Source: Nocardioides oleivorans (lineage in GTDB: Bacteria; Actinomycetota; Actinomycetes; Propionibacteriales; Nocardioidaceae). From it: a stretch of DNA of 64,000 bases. The position numbers were made by a program, and so were the translations under genes. Of this stretch, positions 1-9,566 are shown piece after piece; the stretch's first letter is position 1; every line of letters starts with the position of its first letter. Below the pieces are notes generated by a model that worked only from the letters and a program-made list of their open reading frames with translations, was not told the DNA's origin and made no database searches. The stretch covers positions 496,001-560,000 of the forward strand of contig NZ_SDWT01000002.1 in assembly GCF_004137255.1 (NCBI RefSeq), given 5' to 3'.

Positions 1-3000
1 GATGGTGATGCGCTTGCTGGCGGACGTGGTGGTGGCGTCGCCGGAGTAGGCGACCTTCGCCGTGTACTTCCCGGGCTTCTTGAAGCGGTCGAGCCGCACC
101 ACCGCCTTGCCCTTCCTCACCGTGGCCCGGTAGGTCTCGCCCGCGACCTTGACCGTGACCTTGCCGGTGGGCGTGAAGCCCCGCGCGTCGATGGTCACGG
201 CGATCGTGGCCCGGACCTTCGTGGCCTTGATCTTCTTGGGCCTGACCTTGGTGCTGATCGAGGCCTTCGCCTTCTTCACCCTGAGGGTGACCGTGCTGGT
301 CGCCGGCTTGTGCGTCGCGTCGCCCGAGTAGGCGAGGGTCAGCGTGTGCCTCCCCACGGGCAGCGACTTCGCGGCGAGTGCGATGGTGCCCTGCCCCGAG
401 ACCAGGCTCGTCGAGCCCACGCGGTCGCGACCCAGCGAGGCCACCACGGTGCCGGTCGCGTCCGCCGGGGCGACCTTGACCGAGATCGAACCGGCCTTTC
501 CGTAGACGACGTCGCGAGCGGTGCCGGTGACCGTCACGTTGTCGCGGGCGGTGTTGATCCCGACGATCTCCGGGCTGTGGTCGGAGGACCGGAACGGGTT
601 CGGCGCGTAGAGGTTGGTGACGTTGGAGTTGAACCGGGCGTACTCGTAGTAGACCGACTCGTATCCGTTGATGTCCCAGATGTCGACCGCGTTGACGTCC
701 TTGAGGGCCGGTCCGTTCGCCAGGACGTGGTCGAGGGACCCGACCATCCCGTCGAAGTTGTAGGTCTCCTCGTCGGGCTTGCTGGTCGACTCCAGGTTCG
801 TGTAGCCGGCTGCCTTCAGGATCTGGATCGGGTCCTCCTCCGAGTAGGCGTTGAAGTCGCCTGCGAGGAAGACCCGCGAGATGCCACGAGCCGCCTTGAA
901 CGAGTCCGCGAACGTCACGAGGCCCTGCGCCTGGAGGATGCGCCGGTCGTTGGCGTTGCCCTGGCCGAAGGGGTCCGCGGTTCCCGATCCCTTGGACTTG
1001 AAGTGGTTGACGATCACGGCGAATGCACGCGCGTCGGAGGTCCCGACCTGCTTGAACGCCTGGGCGAGCGGCTCACGAGCGTCCTCGAAGGGCCCACCTG
1101 CGGACGACTGGTCGCTGAGCACCACCGACTCGCCGACGAGCGCCACGCGTGCGGGCTTGTAGATGAAGCCGTTGCGAATGACGTCCTGCTCGGCCAGCGG
1201 CGGCAGGGTGGCCGGCGACGGCACGGCTGCCCACGTCCCTGCGCCGGCATCGGCGTTGAGGGCGGTCACCAGTGCGTTGATGGCGAAGTCACGGTCCTTG
1301 CCGAACTTCACCGAGTTCTCCAGCTCCTCCAGGGAGACGATGTCGGCGGCGGCCGTGTTGATGGCCGCGACGATCTTGTCGCGCTGGCGGACCAGGTTGG
1401 CGTCGTTGGCGGCGCCGCGTGGACCGTTGGGGTTGCACTGGTTGTTGGAGATCGGGTTGGCAGCGCGATCGGTGTAGAAGGAGCAGGTGCCGAGGCCCGA
1501 GGCCACGAACTCCTCACCCGTGGTGGGGAAGAAGTTCAGCACGTTGAACGTCGCCAGCTTCACGTCGCCGCCCACGTTCTCGGGAGCAGCGGGCCGGGTC
1601 TGGCTGAAGTCGACGGTGCCGGTGGAGTCTCCGACGACCTGGGCCTGCGGCAGGATGCGCCACGCGTTGAAGCCGAAGGTGAAGACCACCGGCTTGGGGA
1701 ACGTGATGGCGGAGCCGACGCGCACGCTGTGCGCCGCGGTGAACCACGGGAACGGCTTGTCGGCGTTCTGGGTCGTCGAGTACGTCCAGCTCGAGGCGTC
1801 GTCGAGGATGATCCGGTGCGCGTCGTTGTACGCCTTGCGCTCGGCGACCTGCGCGGTCGCCTGGGCGTCGATGACCTCGGTCGGAGCGACCAGGGGCTTG
1901 GAGCTGTTGGCCACGACACCGATCTCGCCGCGGAACGCGCCGGAGTTGGTCCCGTCGCTGTAGTACGGACCGCCGTCGTAGACGTCGGTGGCGGTCCACG
2001 GTGCGGTCGGCTGGAACAGCTCTCCCTCGGCGACCTCGCGGGCCTCGTCGAGGGCCGTGCCGGTGAGGCAGGTCGTTCCGGGCAGGGCGCACTCGGTGCC
2101 GGGGATCGACGTCTTCGGGGTGACGGTGCCGAGCGAGCCGATCGGCACGACGCCCGACTGGCTGGCCGAGATCTGGGTCGCACCGGAGAACTCGCTCGCC
2201 TGCCCCGTGACCTCGACGGAGTCGCCGACGGCCGGGTAGGTCGCGAAACCGCTGGTGCCGCCGTAGACGAAGATCGCGTCCGAGGCGTTGACCGTGTCGC
2301 CACCCGGGGTCTGGATGTAGAAGCCGTTGAGCCCACCGGTCGGATAGCTGGCGGTGACGACGCCCTGCGTCTTCACCTGCTGTCCGGCGAACGGCGTGGT
2401 CGCGCCGGTGCCCTGGACCTGGGCGATGGCGATGAGTGAGGCTGCCGCGGTGATCGTGAAGGTGAACGTGACGTCATCGGTCGCGGCGGTCGGCGTGGCC
2501 GAGTCCGTCGCCGTCGCCGTCACGGTCGTCGTTCCGGTGGCGGTCGGGGTGCCGCTCACCTGGCCCGCAGGGCTGATGCTCACGCCGGCCGGCAGTCCGG
2601 TCGCCGTCCAGGTGTAGGGCGACGTGCCCCCGGTCGCACCGAGCGTGAACGGAGTGATCGCCGCACCGACCTGACCGGACTTGTTGCCCGGGAAGGTGGC
2701 CTCGAGGACCGTCGGCTGCGGCTCCCCGTCGACGTCCGAGGTGTTCTCGGGGTCCGGGGCGGCGACGGTGAAGTCGGCCAGGTTGCTGTCGGTGTCCGCA
2801 CCCGCGGACGTACGCGTGGCCGCGGACGTGCCGGACAGGACCGTGCCCTGGTTCGCGGTCTCGAAGGTGTTCGCCGTGCCGTAGCCGACCGCGTCGACGA
2901 CGCCGGTGGCGCCCTTGATGTCACCGGTGGTCGGCGTGAGGCTGGTCTGCTGGTTGCTCAGGATCACCAGGCCGGACGCACTGGCGAGCGAGAGGCTGCC

Positions 3001-3405
3001 CGTCACGTCGGGGGTGGGGAGGGGCGCACCGTTGGCCGCGTTGCCGCTGCCCTGGATCAGGTAGTGCCCGTGCGCCGGGATGGTGCCCGTCAGGTTGGTC
3101 TTGTTGCTGACGCTGGCACCTGTTGCCCGCGTCGCGCTGCCGTAGAAGACCGCCCACGTGCTCAGGTCGACCGGCGAGCTGGTCGGGTTGTAGAGCTCGA
3201 TGTAGTCGTGGGTGAAGGCCGAGGTGGGCAGGTCGCCACTTGCAGCGAAGCCGCCGGCGCCGTAGACCTCGCTGATGACCAGGCCGGTGCCTGCGGGATT
3301 GGCGTGGGCCGGGGCGGCGACGAGGGGCGTCAGGCCGGCCGCCAGGAGGGCCAGGCCGACGCCTGCCGCGAGGTGACGCGGCGAGAGGGGCGCGGGTGTG
3401 CGCAT
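1..3405 (-). CDS. Secreted ExeM/NucH-type extracellular endonuclease, C-terminus beyond window edge
   Basis: At least 1135 codons, open to base 1, so the C-terminus lies outside. Start ATG at 3405 has a CGGAG 5 bases upstream. A Sec-type signal peptide (MRTPAPLSP, hydrophobic core, AHA cleavage site near residue 33) is followed by a lamin-tail-like domain (VISEVYGAGG, residues about 37-190), a putative Ig-type segment, an OB-like region near 400-650, then the endonuclease/exonuclease/phosphatase domain with KLATFNVLNFF, EELEN, VNHFKSKG, GDFNAYSEEDP and SSDHSPEI. These are the metal and catalytic blocks of the DNase I-like fold. After it come two or more Ig-like repeats ending in YSGDAT and rich in lysine. 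Likely role: degradation of extracellular DNA for phosphate or carbon. Family assignment is firm; the exact substrate is inferred. Confidence 0.9.
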   Translation of the reverse strand, partial: MRTPAPLSPRHLAAGVGLALLAAGLTPLVAAPAHANPAGTGLVISEVYGAGGFAASGDLPTSAFTHDYIELYNPTSSPVDLSTWAVFYGSATRATGASVSNKTNLTGTIPAHGHYLIQGSGNAANGAPLPTPDVTGSLSLASASGLVILSNQQTSLTPTTGDIKGATGVVDAVGYGTANTFETANQGTVLSGTSAATRTSAGADTDSNLADFTVAAPDPENTSDVDGEPQPTVLEATFPGNKSGQVGAAITPFTLGATGGTSPYTWTATGLPAGVSISPAGQVSGTPTATGTTTVTATATDSATPTAATDDVTFTFTITAAASLIAIAQVQGTGATTPFAGQQVKTQGVVTASYPTGGLNGFYIQTPGGDTVNASDAIFVYGGTSGFATYPAVGDSVEVTGQASEFSGATQISASQSGVVPIGSLGTVTPKTSIPGTECALPGTTCLTGTALDEAREVAEGELFQPTAPWTATDVYDGGPYYSDGTNSGAFRGEIGVVANSSKPLVAPTEVIDAQATAQVAERKAYNDAHRIILDDASSWTYSTTQNADKPFPWFTAAHSVRVGSAITFPKPVVFTFGFNAWRILPQAQVVGDSTGTVDFSQTRPAAPENVGGDVKLATFNVLNFFPTTGEEFVASGLGTCSFYTDRAANPISNNQCNPNGPRGAANDANLVRQRDKIVAAINTAAADIVSLEELENSVKFGKDRDFAINALVTALNADAGAGTWAAVPSPATLPPLAEQDVIRNGFIYKPARVALVGESVVLSDQSSAGGPFEDAREPLAQAFKQVGTSDARAFAVIVNHFKSKGSGTADPFGQGNANDRRILQAQGLVTFADSFKAARGISRVFLAGDFNAYSEEDPIQILKAAGYTNLESTSKPDEETYNFDGMVGSLDHVLANGPALKDVNAVDIWDINGYESVYYEYARFNSNVTNLYAPNPFRSSDHSPEIVGINTARDNVTVTGTARDVVYGKAGSISVKVAPADATGTVVASLGRDRVGSTSLVSGQGTIALAAKSLPVGRHTLTLAYSGDATHKPATSTVTLRVKKAKASISTKVRPKKIKATKVRATIAVTIDARGFTPTGKVTVKVAGETYRATVRKGKAVVRLDRFKKPGKYTAKVAYSGDATTTSASKRITI

Positions 3406-3557
3406 GTGTGCTCCGAGGGTGCGGGTGGATGTGTCCCGCGCATCCTGACCCACGCCACCGACAGTTGGCGACAGCCGCGGGGCTACTTGTTCCGCGATCG
3501 TTGCCAAAAGATCGGCACCAGGCCTGTCACGACCTGACGGCGACCTGGCAGCGATCC

Positions 3558-4202
3558 TCAGGCGGCCTGCGTCGGCCGCTGGCGCTTCTGCTTCCAGACG
3601 TCGCGGAAGAACTCGTAGCCCGACCACAGTGTCATCGCCACGGCCGCGGCGAGCATCACCTGGGCGAGGTAGAACAGCACCTCACCCGTCGGACCGGGCC
3701 AGAAGTCGAACGCACCGCCGTGGGCGTCGCCGTGCGGCAGCGGCCAGATCAGCCCGGCCAGCGCGAAGGCCTGGAGGACCGTCTTGATCTTGCCGCTCTG
3801 GGCGGCGGCGATGACGACGTCCTTGAGCACCGACAGGCGCAGCAGCGTCACGCTCCACTCGCGCAGCAGCACGACGATCGTCACCCACCACCAGATGTCG
3901 CCGACGATCGAGAGGCCGATGAAGGCCATGCCGGTGATCGCCTTGTCGGCGATCGGGTCGGCGATCTTGCCGAAGTCGGTGATCAGGTCGTGCTTGCGGG
4001 CCAGGTCGCCGTCGACCTTGTCGGTGATCATCGCGACCGCGAAGATGCCGAACGCCACCCACCGCCACGTGGTCGACGTGCCGTCGTCGACGAGCAGCGC
4101 CCACCCGAAGAAGGGCACCAGGACGATCCGCAGCGTCGTGAGGACGTTGGCGATGTTGAAGTTCGAGGCCTGCTGCTGCCCGGTCGTGGGGTCGGTGCTC
4201 AT
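3558..4202 (-). CDS. pgsA: CDP-diacylglycerol-glycerol-3-phosphate 3-phosphatidyltransferase
   Basis: 214 residues, the usual size. Transfers the phosphatidyl group from CDP-diacylglycerol to glycerol-3-phosphate, the committed step to phosphatidylglycerol and cardiolipin, in the cytoplasmic membrane. The CDP-alcohol phosphotransferase signature DxxDGxxAR...GxxxDxxxD is complete (DKVDGDLAR then GKIADPIAD, residues about 62-87), with several hydrophobic segments on either side. Its ATG overlaps the rimO stop by four bases (ATGA), so the two are translationally coupled. In Streptomyces the rimO-pgsA pair is followed by cinA and clgR; here the secreted nuclease follows instead. Confidence 0.93.
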   Translation of the reverse strand: MSTDPTTGQQQASNFNIANVLTTLRIVLVPFFGWALLVDDGTSTTWRWVAFGIFAVAMITDKVDGDLARKHDLITDFGKIADPIADKAITGMAFIGLSIVGDIWWWVTIVVLLREWSVTLLRLSVLKDVVIAAAQSGKIKTVLQAFALAGLIWPLPHGDAHGGAFDFWPGPTGEVLFYLAQVMLAAAVAMTLWSGYEFFRDVWKQKRQRPTQAA

Positions 4203-5692
4203 CGGACACCCTCCGTCGTGGCGACCAGGTCGACCCCGTCGGTGCCGGTGACGGTCGCGGTCAGCAGGTCACCGACCTGCGCGTCGTCCGCGCCCAGCAG
4301 CAGCGTCGTACCGTCCACCTCCGGGCCCTGGTGGGCCGCGCGGCCCTCGACGCCGTCCGTGACGGACTCCACGAGCACCACGACCTCCTCACCGATGCGC
4401 TCCTCGGCCCGCTGGGCGTTGAGCTCCTCGACGAGCGCGGTGACGTGCTCGGTGCGGGCGCGGATCTCGTCCTCGTCGAGCTTGAGGTCGTCGGCGAAGC
4501 CGGCCGCCTCGGTGCCGTCCTCGTCGGAGTAGCCGAAGACGCCGGTGACGTCCATCCGCGCGGCCTCGAGGAAGTCGCAGAGCTCCTGGAGCTCCTCATC
4601 GGTCTCGCCGGGGAAGCCGACGATGACGTTGGAACGGACGCCGGCGAGCGGGGCGAGGCCCCGGACCTGCTCGAGCAGGCCGAGGAAGCTCTCGGGGTCG
4701 CCGAAGCGGCGCATGCGGCGCAGCACGGTGGCACTGGCGTGCTGGAAGGAGAGGTCGAAGTACGGCACCACCCCGGGCGTCGAGGCGATGGCCTCGATCA
4801 GGCCCGGGCGGGTCTCGGCGGGCTGGAGGTAGGAGACGCGGACGCGCTCGATCCCCTCGATCGCCGACAGCTCCGGGAGCATCGTCTCGAGCAGCCGCAG
4901 GTCGCCGAGGTCCTTGCCGTAGGACGTGGAGTTCTCGCTGACGAGGAAGATCTCCTTGACGCCCTGGGTGGCGAGCCACCGGGCCTCGTGGACGACGTCG
5001 CTCGGGCGCCGGCTGACGAAGGACCCGCGGAAGGCCGGGATCGCGCAGAAGGTGCAGCGGCGGTCGCAGCCGCTCGCCAGCTTGAGCGGCGCCATCGGAC
5101 CGGAGTCGAGGCGACGGCGTACGGCGCGGGGTCCCGTCGCGGGCGCACCGGCACCGATCTCGCTGGTGTCGGCGGCGACCGGCTCGTGGCCGGGGACCGA
5201 GATGGCGGACGCGTCGCGGTCGACCGGAGAGATCGGGAGCAGCAGGCGACGGTCGGACGGCGTGTGCGGGTGGTGGGTCTCGCCGCCGACGATCGCGCGC
5301 AGCTTGGCGGCGATGTCGGGGTAGTCGTCGAAGCCGAGCACGGCGTCGGCCTCGGGCAGCGACTCGGCCAGGTCCTTGCCGTAGCGCTCGGCCAGGCAGC
5401 CCACCGCGACGACGGCCTGCGCCTTGCCGCCGTGGCCGGCCGACTCCTTGAGGTCGGCGGCCTCGAGCAGCGTGTCGACCGAGTCCTTCTTGGCCGCCTC
5501 GACGAAGCCGCAGGTGTTGACGACGACCGTGTCGGCGTCCTCCGGGTCGGCGACGAGCACGAAGCCCCCCGCCTCGAGCCGACCGGCGAGCTCCTCGGAG
5601 TCGACCTCGTTGCGCGCACAGCCCAGCGTCACCACAGCAACGTTCAGGGGGGTGTCCAGAGGGGCCGGGGCACGTTCGGTGTCAGTCGTCAT
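4199..5692 (-). CDS. rimO: Ribosomal protein uS12 methylthiotransferase RimO
   Basis: 497 residues. Radical-SAM enzyme that methylthiolates an aspartate of ribosomal protein S12 using two iron-sulfur clusters. The N-terminal UPF0004 domain begins [12 protein letters not shown] with its cluster cysteines (GC, NTCGF, GCLAERY); the radical-SAM motif is CDRRCTFC (CX3CX2C) near residue 205; the C-terminal TRAM domain includes VLVESV and [10 protein letters not shown] spacer rich in Pro, Arg and acidic residues (about 140-195) between the two domains is longer than in E. coli RimO, as I recall for actinobacterial forms. Start ATG at 5692 has CGGAG 5 bases upstream; the frame stays open much further upstream but that part is opposite a permease and is not coding. 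Confidence 0.94.
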   Translation of the reverse strand: MTTDTERAPAPLDTPLNVAVVTLGCARNEVDSEELAGRLEAGGFVLVADPEDADTVVVNTCGFVEAAKKDSVDTLLEAADLKESAGHGGKAQAVVAVGCLAERYGKDLAESLPEADAVLGFDDYPDIAAKLRAIVGGETHHPHTPSDRRLLLPISPVDRDASAISVPGHEPVAADTSEIGAGAPATGPRAVRRRLDSGPMAPLKLASGCDRRCTFCAIPAFRGSFVSRRPSDVVHEARWLATQGVKEIFLVSENSTSYGKDLGDLRLLETMLPELSAIEGIERVRVSYLQPAETRPGLIEAIASTPGVVPYFDLSFQHASATVLRRMRRFGDPESFLGLLEQVRGLAPLAGVRSNVIVGFPGETDEELQELCDFLEAARMDVTGVFGYSDEDGTEAAGFADDLKLDEDEIRARTEHVTALVEELNAQRAEERIGEEVVVLVESVTDGVEGRAAHQGPEVDGTTLLLGADDAQVGDLLTATVTGTDGVDLVATTEGVR

Positions 5693-5794
5693 CGCACTCC
5701 GAGTATGCCGGTTCCGGAGTCCACTTCCCCCATTCAGGCCTTCCGCGCCGACCTCCGCTCCGGTAGACATCGGACACCGGGGAGCGGAGATCCG

Positions 5795-7330
5795 ATGACG
5801 GACACACAGGCACAGCAGGGCGAGCTGAAGGCCGGGGCCATCGGCTTCACCGACGCGCTGGTGATCGGTCTCGCCTCGACCTCGCCGGCCTACAGCCTCG
5901 CGGCGATCATCGGCGCGGTGACCGCGCTCGCCGGCGTCCACGCGCCCGGCATCCTGCTGGCCTCGTTCGTGCCGATGGCCCTCATCGCCGCCGCGTTCCT
6001 CTACCTCAACCGCGTCGACCCCGACTGCGGCACGACGTTCAGCTGGGTGACCCGGGCGATGGGTCCGTGGTTCGGCTGGCTCGGAGGCTGGGCGATCATG
6101 ATGACCGGCGTCCTGATCGTCGGCTCGCTGGCCGACGTGGGCGTGCGGTTCGGCCTCTACGGCGTCGGTGAGCTCGTGCGGAGCGACGCCCTGGTCGATG
6201 CCGGCGACAATGCCTGGATCCGGATGCCTGCGGCCATCGCGCTCGTGATCGTGATGACGTGGATCTGCGTGCTCGGCACCGACGTCTCGGCCCGCCTGCA
6301 GAACCTCCTGATCCTCGTGCAGGTCGTCTCGCTGCTGGTCTTCGCCGTCGTCGCGCTCGTCCGGGCCACGAGCGGCGACAGCCCGCTCGACGAGCTGACC
6401 CCGTCCCTCGGCTGGCTCAACCCGTTCGGCGCGGGAGGTGCGGCGCTGAGCTCCGGGCTGCTGCTCGGCGTCTTCGCCTACTGGGGCTGGGAGTCCGCGG
6501 TCAACCTCAGCGAGGAGACCACGGACGGCGACAAGACCCCTGGCCGCGCGGCGATGCTGTCGACGGTCGTGCTGCTGGCGACGTACGTCTCCGTGGCGGT
6601 CGCCGTCGTCGCCTTCGCCGGCACGCAGTGGCTGACCGACAACGCCGGCGAGGAGGAGTACGTCTTCTACGTCCTGGCGACCGAGGTGCTCGGCGGCTGG
6701 GGGTGGATCCTGCTGCTGTCGGTGTCGACGGCGGCGATCGCCTCGACGCAGACCACGATCATCCCGGCCTCGCGGACCGGCCTGTCGATGGCGCGGCGCG
6801 CCGCGATCCCGTCCCGGATCGGCCACATCCACCCGCAGCACCGCACGCCCGACGTCAGCACGTGGGTCGTCGCTGCGATCGCGATCGCCTGGTACGTCGG
6901 GATGTACCTCATCAGCGAGAACGCGCTCTTCGACTCCCTCACCGCGCTCGCGCTCCTGATCGCCTTCTACTACGCGCTGACCGGTGTCGCGTGCGCGATC
7001 TACTACCGCAGGCACCTCACCGAGAGCGTGCGCAGCTTCGTCCTCATCGGGGTGGGCCCGGTCGTCGGGGCGCTCATGCTCGTCTGGCTGCTCGTGCTCT
7101 CGGTGCGCGACCAGTCCGACCCGTCGAACTCCTACAGCGGGCAGGCGTGGCTGGGAGTCGGGCCGCCGCTGGTCATCGGGATCGCGGTGTTCCTGGTCGG
7201 CGTGGCGTTCATGCTCTTCTGGCGCACCCGCGACGCGAGCTACTGGGACGAGCGCCCGTCGCTGCCCGACCCCGACGTGGTGCACGGCCTCAAGCCGCCG
7301 CGACCCGACCCCGACGGACTGGAGGGATGA
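5795..7330 (+). CDS. APC superfamily amino acid/polyamine permease
   Basis: 511 residues with about 12 hydrophobic membrane segments. The N-terminal [21 protein letters not shown] carries the helix-1 unwound region typical of APC transporters; the charged tail ends in PDPDGLEG. The start ATG at 5795 has GGAGCGGAGA just upstream, whereas the same frame is open far upstream without a ribosome site. It is divergent from rimO with about 100 bases between, which must hold both promoters. The next gene, 4 bases downstream, is a universal stress protein; permease-UspA pairs are common and suggest nucleotide-dependent tuning of transport. The transported substrate cannot be read from the sequence. 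Confidence 0.85.
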   Translation: MTDTQAQQGELKAGAIGFTDALVIGLASTSPAYSLAAIIGAVTALAGVHAPGILLASFVPMALIAAAFLYLNRVDPDCGTTFSWVTRAMGPWFGWLGGWAIMMTGVLIVGSLADVGVRFGLYGVGELVRSDALVDAGDNAWIRMPAAIALVIVMTWICVLGTDVSARLQNLLILVQVVSLLVFAVVALVRATSGDSPLDELTPSLGWLNPFGAGGAALSSGLLLGVFAYWGWESAVNLSEETTDGDKTPGRAAMLSTVVLLATYVSVAVAVVAFAGTQWLTDNAGEEEYVFYVLATEVLGGWGWILLLSVSTAAIASTQTTIIPASRTGLSMARRAAIPSRIGHIHPQHRTPDVSTWVVAAIAIAWYVGMYLISENALFDSLTALALLIAFYYALTGVACAIYYRRHLTESVRSFVLIGVGPVVGALMLVWLLVLSVRDQSDPSNSYSGQAWLGVGPPLVIGIAVFLVGVAFMLFWRTRDASYWDERPSLPDPDVVHGLKPPRPDPDGLEG

Positions 7331-7334
7331 ACCC

Positions 7335-7751
7335 ATGACCGTGCTCCTGGGCTACGACGAGTCACCCGGGTCGGAGGCAGCGCTGGCCGCCGCCATCGAG
7401 GTGGCGACCAAGTTCGGCGAGGACCTCGTCCTGGTCTACGGCGCCGCCCCGCCCGGCGGCATGGGCGACGAGGCGCGGGTGCACCGCGAGGCGCTGATGG
7501 AGATGGGGCGTACGGCGACCGCGCACGCCCTGTCCCGCGCCCAGGACGCCGGGATCGAGGTCAGCGTCCGGCTGGTCGACGCCAAGCCGGCGGACGCGCT
7601 CGTCCAGGTCGGCGACGAGCTCGACGCGACGGTCATCGTCGTCGGCACGGCAGGCGACAGCCCGTTCCGCGGCGCCCTCCTGGGCTCGACGCCCCACAAG
7701 CTGCTGCACCTGTCCGACCGCCCGGTGCTCTGCGTGCCCGTCGGGCGCTAG
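7335..7751 (+). CDS. Universal stress protein, UspA family, ATP-binding type
   Basis: 138 residues, a single Usp domain. The N-terminal strand [17 protein letters not shown] supplies the ATP-contacting aspartate, and the C-terminal loop fits G-2X-G-9X-G-S exactly (GTAG, nine residues, GS; about residues 102-116), the signature of ATP-binding members. GGAGGGATGAACCC ahead of the ATG overlaps the permease stop, so it is the second gene of a two-gene operon. Likely a small cytoplasmic nucleotide-binding regulator of the permease or a general stress protein; the first is an inference from position. Confidence 0.88.
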   Translation: MTVLLGYDESPGSEAALAAAIEVATKFGEDLVLVYGAAPPGGMGDEARVHREALMEMGRTATAHALSRAQDAGIEVSVRLVDAKPADALVQVGDELDATVIVVGTAGDSPFRGALLGSTPHKLLHLSDRPVLCVPVGR

Positions 7752-7772
7752 CGCGGCGCCCCGGACGTCACG

Positions 7773-7827
7773 CGTGTCCGAGACACGGCCCTCGGCCAGC
7801 AGGCTGAGGGGCGACGTCTCGGACACG
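7773..7827. terminator. Large inverted repeat between convergent genes, probable bidirectional terminator
   Basis: Bases 7773-7784 and 7816-7827 are perfect 12-base inverted repeats (CGTGTCCGAGAC). Between them CCCTCGGCC pairs with GGCTGAGGG, with one G-U, so the whole forms a long two-part stem. There is no T-run, as is usual in high-GC actinobacteria. It lies between the converging permease/Usp operon and the RodZ-like gene. Confidence 0.55.
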
Positions 7828-7828
7828 T

Positions 7829-7876
7829 GTGCGGATCGGTCCGGGTGCGGATCGGTCCGGGTGCGGATCGGTCCGG
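7829..7876. repeat. Three perfect tandem copies of a 16-base unit
   Basis: GTGCGGATCGGTCCGG occurs at 7829-7844, 7845-7860 and 7861-7876, followed by a degenerate fourth start (GTGCGCCGGTCGG). It ends 13 bases before the stop of the RodZ-like gene on the other strand and directly abuts the terminator-like inverted repeat. Non-coding as far as I can see. Confidence 0.9.
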
Positions 7877-7889
7877 GTGCGCCGGTCGG

Positions 7890-9566
7890 TCAGTCGACGA
7901 CGTAGGTCCCCTGCCCGGCGACACCGGGCTCACCGACCGCGCGGGCATCGCCGCCGGCGAGGGAGACGGTGACGGAGCCGTCGGTGGACATCACGCGCAC
8001 GGGCGGGGACGCCTTGAGCTCGCGCGTCTCCCCCACGGCCAGGTTGCCCTTGAAGACCTCCTCGCCGGAGCCGTCGCGGACGACGACCTGGGCGCCCCCG
8101 GAGGGCGCGGTCACGACGACGGCCACCGGGTCGGCGGCGGGGGCGTTGCCCGCGCCCTGCGGACCGCCGGACCCGTTGAGGACCGGGGTGTCGCCCCGCA
8201 CGTCGGGCGGGGTGTCCATCACCAGTCGGGCGATCGACCACGCGAGCACGAGGGCCATCACGACGGCGACGAGGACCGACCAGTTCGGACCGCCGCGGGT
8301 GCCGCGGATCGACCCGTTGGCACCGGTCGCCAGCTCGGCCTCGAAGACGCGGCGCGGGTTGATGGGCGCGTGCGCGTAGCGCTCGTCGTACGACGCCAGC
8401 AGCGGCGCCACGTCGATGCCGAGCACGCGGGCCAGGGTGCGCAGGTGCCCCCGGGCGTAGAAGTCACCACCGCACGGCTCGAAGTCGTCGACCTCGACGG
8501 CCTCGATCACGTGGGGACGGATGCGGGTGCGCTCGGCGAGCTGGTCGACCGACAGCCCGAGGCGGGTGCGAGCGGCGGCGAGCTCCGGACCGATGACCGG
8601 GTCCTCGGCGGGCTCGACCTCGAAGTCGTCGAGCACGAGCGGCTCCACGGGCTCCCCCGCACGGGCGATCGCGCGGACGCGGTCGCCCCACGACTGGGTC
8701 TCCTCGACCAGGCTCACCCGGCCGGGGCTGCGCAGCTCGCGACCGGCGGGCCGGTCGTCGAGGTCGTCGAGGTCGTCGTGCAGGTCGTCGGCCGGCACGA
8801 AGTCACGCCGGACCTCTGAGCGGCGGGCCACGCCCGTCTCCCGCAGGGCAGCCGGCGTCGGGCTGGCGACGACGGTGTCCTCGACGGGCTCGTCGGGGAC
8901 GAGGTCGTCCACCGGCTCCTCCACCGGCTCCTCCACCGGCTCCTCCACCGAGTCGTCCACGGCGGGCTCGGCCACGACGGGCTCGACCACGACGACCTGG
9001 CCCGGGTCGCGCGCGACCCGGCCGAGCGCCTCGGTGAGGTCGCCACCGGCGCCGACGACGCGGGTCGAGAGCCCGAGCGGCACCGCGAACGGTGCGCCGT
9101 GCAGCAGGCGCGAGATGCTGGTGTGGCGCTTGCCGGCGCCGGTCAGCTCGGCCTCGATCAGCTCCAGGTTGTGGGGCACGACCACGAGCCGGCCGTCGCG
9201 CAGGAGGCCGCGCCGGGGGGTGTGCTCGACGTGGTGGACGGCGGTCCAGGGCAGGCCGCGCCACGTGCGACCGAGCCGGATCCGGATGCCCTGGGCGTCG
9301 GCCACGAGCAGCGGCGTGCGGGCGTCGACCAGGCCCACGAGCCAGTAGGCGCCGAGCAGCCCCATCGCGACCACGAACGCCCAGTCCAGGGCCGAGCCGG
9401 ACTGGGTGGCCCGGCCGAAGTAGGCGATGGCGACGGCGGAGGCGGTCAGCCCCACGCCGGCGGCGACGCCGGCGTGGCGGCGTACCTCCACGTGGTCGGG
9501 GACGGCGGCTGGCACGGGACCCGCGGCCTCCTCGTGGACCTCGTGGTCGTCGATCATCGTGCTCAT
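7890..9566 (-). CDS. RodZ-like membrane protein: PH-like domain, helix-turn-helix, one TM, C-terminal beta domain
   Basis: 558 residues. Order: two hydrophobic segments (about 32-75); a PH-like beta domain (GLPWTAVHHVEHTPRRG, about 75-165); an acidic Pro-Val linker with EEPV repeats (about 195-270); an HTH_25 fold (LAAARTRLGLSVDQLAERT, about 325-395); a TM helix (VLVAVVMALVLAWSIA, about 428-450); and a DUF4115-like C-terminus with GSGEEVFKGNL. The last three parts match RodZ, the MreB-associated morphogenesis factor. The N-terminal PH-like part is extra. Its ATG overlaps the ftsK stop (TGATG), so it is coupled to the DNA translocase. Many Nocardioidaceae lack or reduce MreB, so a cytoskeletal role is uncertain. 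A start three codons in (9557) is also possible. Confidence 0.75.
   Translation of the reverse strand: MSTMIDDHEVHEEAAGPVPAAVPDHVEVRRHAGVAAGVGLTASAVAIAYFGRATQSGSALDWAFVVAMGLLGAYWLVGLVDARTPLLVADAQGIRIRLGRTWRGLPWTAVHHVEHTPRRGLLRDGRLVVVPHNLELIEAELTGAGKRHTSISRLLHGAPFAVPLGLSTRVVGAGGDLTEALGRVARDPGQVVVVEPVVAEPAVDDSVEEPVEEPVEEPVDDLVPDEPVEDTVVASPTPAALRETGVARRSEVRRDFVPADDLHDDLDDLDDRPAGRELRSPGRVSLVEETQSWGDRVRAIARAGEPVEPLVLDDFEVEPAEDPVIGPELAAARTRLGLSVDQLAERTRIRPHVIEAVEVDDFEPCGGDFYARGHLRTLARVLGIDVAPLLASYDERYAHAPINPRRVFEAELATGANGSIRGTRGGPNWSVLVAVVMALVLAWSIARLVMDTPPDVRGDTPVLNGSGGPQGAGNAPAADPVAVVVTAPSGGAQVVVRDGSGEEVFKGNLAVGETRELKASPPVRVMSTDGSVTVSLAGGDARAVGEPGVAGQGTYVVD
8911..8946. repeat. In-frame 12-base tandem repeat inside the RodZ-like gene
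   Basis: ACCGGCTCCTCC is repeated exactly three times and encodes the EEPV repeats of the acidic linker on the minus strand. Being a multiple of three it can expand or contract by slippage without breaking the frame. Confidence 0.85.

Noticed and set aside
310..2439. 709-codon open frame on the plus strand
   Set aside because: Antisense to the secreted nuclease; composition is Arg/Val/Gly/Asp rich without any motif, a GC-driven shadow.
4331..5794. Long N-terminal extension in frame with the APC permease
   Set aside because: Lies opposite rimO, low-complexity residues, and a proper ribosome site stands before ATG 5795.
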